Part shown: in pieces, positions 42,743 through 45,431 of the stretch
Layout: every line of letters begins with the position of its first letter
Numbering within the stretch: position 1 is the first letter of the stretch
NCBI GenBank assembly: GCA_017404205.1
Contig: JAFRCV010000019.1
Coordinates: 1-45,431, forward strand
Reading direction: 5' to 3'
Source: Erysipelotrichaceae bacterium
GTDB lineage: Bacteria; Bacillota_I; Bacilli_A; Erysipelotrichales; Erysipelotrichaceae
Length of the DNA stretch: 45,431 nucleotides
The notes under the pieces: generated by a model
What the model was told of the DNA's origin: nothing
The model's input: only the letters and a program-made list of their open reading frames with translations
Database searches by the model: none
Program-made: the position numbers and the translations under genes

Positions 42743-43759
42743 ATGTCAAAAATATTAATAACAGGGGCTGCTGGTTTTATTGGCTCACAACTTGCGTATG
42801 CTTTATATAAAAAGGGCCACGATGTAACTTTATTAGATAACTTTTCTTATGGCAAAGAAGATAATTTGATTTTTGAAGACAAAACATTTAATGATGAAAT
42901 AATTAGAGATGACATTCTTCACAAAGATTTTATTGACAATTTAATAAAAGAAGGTAATTTTGAATATATTTATCATATCGCTGCTATTACACCACTTCCT
43001 GATTGTCAACTAAATCCAAGTTTAGCGATTGAAACAAATGTTGTTGGCACAATCAATATACTTGAAGCCGCAAGAAAATATGGTGTTAAAAAAGTGATAT
43101 TTTCAAGTACGAGTGCAGTTTATGAGAATACTGACATTTTTCCTTCACAAGAAGAAAAAGTTAATGATCCACATTTAATATATTCTTTAGGCAAATATTC
43201 AGCAGAAAGATTTTGTAAATCATATTGTGAAGTTTACAACATGAATGTAACTGTTTTAAGATTCGCTAATGTTTATGGACCACATCTAGATTGTTTAAGA
43301 TTACAACCACCAGTTGCTGGTTATTTAATTAGAGAATTATTTTATAATCGCTCTCCTGAACTTCATTCAACAGGTGAACAAAAAAGAGATTTTATTTATG
43401 TCGATGATTTAGTTGATTTAGCCATTTTGGCAATGAACAAAAGTGGGTTTGACATTATCAATGTAGCTTCTAATGAAACACACACAATTAACGAAATGTA
43501 TGAAATTATTAGAAATTATATGGGCAAAGATATAAAGGCTAAATATTTAGATACAAATCATTATTGGTTTAATTATCCAGGTCTTTATGAAGGTGCTTAT
43601 CCCATTAATGGTAAAGTTCTTGAACATGAAGTATTAAAATATACATTATTAGATAACACTCACGCAATAAACGATTATGGATGGAAACCAAAAGTAAGTT
43701 TTGAGGAAGGATTAAAAAGAACTGTTGATTATTCAATAAAGGTTTTAAAAAATGTATAA
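42743..43759 (+). CDS. NAD-dependent nucleotide-sugar epimerase/dehydratase
   Basis: Extended SDR of 338 residues with GAAGFIG (8-14), SSTSAVY (about 124-130) and YSLGK as the YxxxK catalytic pair. Similar to UDP-/GDP-sugar epimerases. Located after the complete GDP-heptose set, it may modify the heptose (for example epimerise GDP-heptose) or another sugar of the same glycan; the substrate cannot be told from sequence. Overlaps the following glycosyltransferase by eight bases. Confidence 0.8.
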   Translation: MSKILITGAAGFIGSQLAYALYKKGHDVTLLDNFSYGKEDNLIFEDKTFNDEIIRDDILHKDFIDNLIKEGNFEYIYHIAAITPLPDCQLNPSLAIETNVVGTINILEAARKYGVKKVIFSSTSAVYENTDIFPSQEEKVNDPHLIYSLGKYSAERFCKSYCEVYNMNVTVLRFANVYGPHLDCLRLQPPVAGYLIRELFYNRSPELHSTGEQKRDFIYVDDLVDLAILAMNKSGFDIINVASNETHTINEMYEIIRNYMGKDIKAKYLDTNHYWFNYPGLYEGAYPINGKVLEHEVLKYTLLDNTHAINDYGWKPKVSFEEGLKRTVDYSIKVLKNV

Positions 43760-44708
43760 AGTTAGTGTAATTGTGCCATGCTACAACAATGGCCAATATA
43801 TTGAAAAAGCTATTAGATCTTTAACTGATCAAAGTTTAGATGATATTGAAATCATCGTTGTTAATAATGGTTCAACTGATAATTCGTGGGATATTATTTT
43901 TTCATTAATGAAAGAATTTCCTAATAAAGTGTTTGGCTATATAAAGGAACATGGCAATGTCTCATCTAGCAGAAATTATGGTTTAAGTAAAGTACATGGT
44001 GAATATTTTGGCTTCTTAGATGGTGATGACTATTGTGATAAAGATATGTATGAATCTTTATACAACAAGGCAAAAGAAAACGATGCCGATTGGTGTTATA
44101 GCGATTATTATTTTACTTATGATGATCATGAAGTTGAATATAAAGAAGATGAGTATTCAAACAATAGAGAAATGATGGTTCATTTATATAGCGCCTTATG
44201 GAATAAGATATATAAGACATCTTTATTTAAAGAAATCGGTATTGAATTCAAAGAATCATATAACGAAGATGTTGTTTATTTATTTAAAAACGCTCCATAT
44301 ATTAATAATTTTTCAAAGGTAAATAAAGCCTTTGTTCATTATGTTCAAAGACCAGGTTCTTTAATCCATGTCTATGATGATAAAGTTAAACAGATGGTTT
44401 TTAATTGGCATACAATTTATGATTATTATAAAGAAAAAGAATTGTTTGAAAAATATCATGATGAACTTGAATATGCCACCATCAAATATATGCTGGGTCA
44501 ACCATTTAAACGCGCTAGTTTAATTTCTGGAAAAGAAAGAATTACAACAATTGACTTGTTATGGAATAATTTAAATGACAATTTTCCAAATTGGAAAAAG
44601 AATAAGTATTTAAAACAATTTAAAGATAACAAACATCGTTATTTTAGATTATTAAATAAACACAATTATCATTTATTCTCAAAAATATTTAATATTATTA
44701 ATAAATAG
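43752..44708 (+). CDS. Family 2 glycosyltransferase
   Basis: GT-A fold transferase of 318 residues: VSVIVPCYNNGQYIEKAIRS and IIVVNNGSTDNSW form the nucleotide-sugar site, LDGDDYCD carries the metal-binding DxD, and NEDVVY is the acidic ED motif. No TM helices, so it works at the cytoplasmic face. As last gene of the heptose operon it probably adds heptose or its derivative to a lipid-linked glycan. A perfect terminator overlaps its stop. Confidence 0.9.
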   Translation: MYKVSVIVPCYNNGQYIEKAIRSLTDQSLDDIEIIVVNNGSTDNSWDIIFSLMKEFPNKVFGYIKEHGNVSSSRNYGLSKVHGEYFGFLDGDDYCDKDMYESLYNKAKENDADWCYSDYYFTYDDHEVEYKEDEYSNNREMMVHLYSALWNKIYKTSLFKEIGIEFKESYNEDVVYLFKNAPYINNFSKVNKAFVHYVQRPGSLIHVYDDKVKQMVFNWHTIYDYYKEKELFEKYHDELEYATIKYMLGQPFKRASLISGKERITTIDLLWNNLNDNFPNWKKNKYLKQFKDNKHRYFRLLNKHNYHLFSKIFNIINK

Positions 44709-44740
44709 TTAATCTAATTGATTAACTATTTATTTAATTG
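44704..44740 (+). terminator. Terminator of the heptose operon
   Basis: AATAGTTAATC (44704-44714), loop TAATT, GATTAACTATT (44720-44730), followed by TATTTAATT. The stop codon is in the 5' arm. From here to 44880 I see no supported gene. Confidence 0.85.
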
Positions 44741-44880
44741 TCAACAAAGTATCTTTATAAGAAGTGTCTTTACATTCATTAAAACTATCTTTAATAACAC
44801 TTACGATGTCTTCTTTCAAAGACATTTTTAATTGTTTTTCATTAATAAATAAATTAAACAAAGTAGATATTGGGCAAGAA

Positions 44881-44902
44881 TAAAAAAACTCGCTAATGCG
44901 AG
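44881..44902 (-). terminator. Terminator of the tRNA operon
   Basis: Minus strand CTCGC, loop ATTA, GCGAG, then seven T (44888-44882). Confidence 0.9.
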
Positions 44903-44908
44903 AATAAA

Positions 44909-44982
44909 TGGAGCAGGTGATGGGAATCGAACCCACATAGTCAGCTTGGAGGGCTGAAGTTCTACCACTGAACTACACCTGC
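44909..44982 (-). tRNA. tRNA-Gly (UCC) with C at position 33
   Basis: Minus strand: acceptor GCAGGTG/CACCTGC, discriminator T, CCA encoded; anticodon stem TCAGC/GCTGA with loop CCTCCAA, so anticodon TCC. The base before the anticodon is C instead of the nearly universal T33. T arm has TTCGATT. Last tRNA of a four-tRNA operon. Confidence 0.92.
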
Positions 44983-44989
44983 GGTAAAG

Positions 44990-45065
44990 TGGTGACCCGG
45001 CGGGGAATCGAACCCCGGACCCTTTGATTAAAAGTCAAATGCTCTACCGCCTGAGCTACCGGGTC
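44990..45065 (-). tRNA. tRNA-Lys (UUU)
   Basis: Minus strand: acceptor GACCCGG/CCGGGTC, anticodon stem TTTGA/TCAAA with loop CTTTTAA (anticodon TTT), T loop TTCGATT, discriminator A and encoded CCA. Confidence 0.95.
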
Positions 45066-45068
45066 ATC

Positions 45069-45144
45069 TGGCTGGGATGGCTGGATTCGAACCAGCGCGA
45101 TGACAGAGTCAAAGTCTGTTGCCTTACCGCTTGGCTACATCCCA
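45069..45144 (-). tRNA. tRNA-Gln (UUG)
   Basis: Minus strand: acceptor TGGGATG/CATCCCA, anticodon stem ACAGA/TCTGT with loop CTTTGAC (anticodon TTG), T loop TTCGAAT, discriminator G and encoded CCA. Confidence 0.95.
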
Positions 45145-45151
45145 ACTAAAG

Positions 45152-45236
45152 TGGTGGAGGGGGGCAGATTCGAACTGCCGAACCCGTTGGGAGCTGATTT
45201 ACAGTCAGCCGCGTTTAGCCACTTCGCTACCCCTCC
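45152..45236 (-). tRNA. tRNA-Tyr (GUA)
   Basis: Minus strand: acceptor GGAGGGG/CCCCTCC, anticodon stem GCTGA/TCAGC with loop CTGTAAA (anticodon GTA), a long class II variable arm, T loop TTCGAAT, discriminator A and encoded CCA. First tRNA of the operon. Confidence 0.95.
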
Positions 45237-45249
45237 ATAGCGCTTATTT

Positions 45250-45278
45250 ATATTATCAAAAGTTAGAAGATTTGTAAA
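45250..45278 (-). promoter_or_regulatory. Promoter of the tRNA-Tyr-Gln-Lys-Gly operon
   Basis: Minus strand TTTACA (45278-45273), 17-base spacer, TAATAT (45255-45250), 13 bases before the tRNA-Tyr 5' end. Confidence 0.65.
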
Positions 45279-45391
45279 GAAAAGACTTCATATGTTAAGA
45301 TTTTTTGATTTTGTCACCTTTTGATTTTTTGAAAATGTCACCACCCATTTTTTTGTCTCTTGTATAGTAATTACAGGAGGTTTTTATATTT

Positions 45392-45431
45392 ATGTATAAG
45401 ATTTTGAGTAAAGAAAAGACTTTATCCCTTC
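45392..45431 (+). CDS. Start of a gene cut by the window end, possibly a transposase
   Basis: ATG 45392 follows AGGAGG (45375-45380) and opens 13 codons, MYKILSKEKTLSL. Just upstream TGTCACC occurs twice (45312-45318 and 45336-45342), which looks like the repeated end of an insertion sequence. The product cannot be identified from 13 residues. Confidence 0.35.
   Translation, partial: MYKILSKEKTLSL

Noticed and set aside
44730-44936. 68-codon minus-strand ORF
   Set aside because: It runs through the tRNA-Gly 3' end and its terminator and has no ribosome-binding site; the shorter internal ATG gives only 31 residues without support.
1-45431. Mycoplasma genetic code (TGA = Trp)
   Set aside because: TGA ends rapZ, yvcK and the antitoxin exactly at gene junctions, and Trp residues in conserved motifs use TGG.
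1-45431. CRISPR array or prophage
   Set aside because: No regularly spaced repeats and no phage structural, integrase or lysis genes were seen.

Overview
The window looks like a chromosomal segment of an AT-rich, low-GC Gram-positive bacterium of the Bacilli / Erysipelotrichia / RF39-like gut type. The rapZ-yvcK-whiA block is the Firmicutes arrangement. Lipoproteins carry Gram-positive-style lipoboxes (LAAC). A giant secreted carbohydrate-active enzyme fits a gut or fibre-rich habitat. TGA is used as a stop (rapZ, yvcK, the antitoxin), so the Mycoplasma code does not apply. The taxon is an inference; no rRNA lies in the window.

Layout. 1-361: right end of an IS200/IS605 element (TnpB C-terminus plus end hairpin) lying in the remains of an mmcQ/yjbR gene that also carries a frameshift. 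409-3858: a DUF2238-like membrane protein, then uvrB with a YczE/YitT-type membrane protein. 3885-12674: a locus built around a 2543-residue secreted SGNH-esterase + GH43 protein preceded by a near-perfect cre site and followed by three small acidic proteins. 12.7-16.2 kb: rapZ, yvcK/glmR, whiA, an SDR. 16.3-17.4 kb: gap. 17.4-20.4 kb (minus strand): a GT-C-like membrane protein and an aldehyde dehydrogenase. 20.5-25.4 kb: an ABC importer (lipoprotein, fused double permease, ATPase with a long insertion) behind an operator-like palindrome. 25.5-26.9 kb: a GNAT, a Phd/VapC toxin-antitoxin pair and an IS3-family remnant. 27.0-30.0 kb: a four-gene operon starting with a protein that resembles ferredoxin-dependent bilin reductases, then an atypical SDR, a DUF1295/steroid-reductase-like membrane protein and a six-TM protein. 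30.0-30.9 kb: two GtrA-like proteins. 31.0-33.8 kb (minus): a TrpXYZ-type ABC importer preceded by a short leader ORF with six consecutive tyrosine codons and a terminator. 33.9-36.0 kb: zinc-ribbon, J-domain and NlpC/P60 proteins. Then an orphan arginine deiminase, tRNA-Arg, argS, a cysteine-synthase-like enzyme, a five-gene GDP-heptose/glycan operon, four tRNAs (Tyr, Gln, Lys, Gly), and probably the start of another mobile element.

The clearest cross-cutting signal is regulatory. Many genes that begin a transcription unit have a (usually TGN-extended) -10 hexamer only 6-8 nt before their ATG and no ribosome-binding site, which implies leaderless mRNAs. The tyrosine-rich leader peptide shows the same architecture, so leaderless translation and tyrosine-sensing attenuation appear combined there. 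The two best candidates for undescribed biology are that attenuator and the bilin-reductase-like operon at 27-30 kb.
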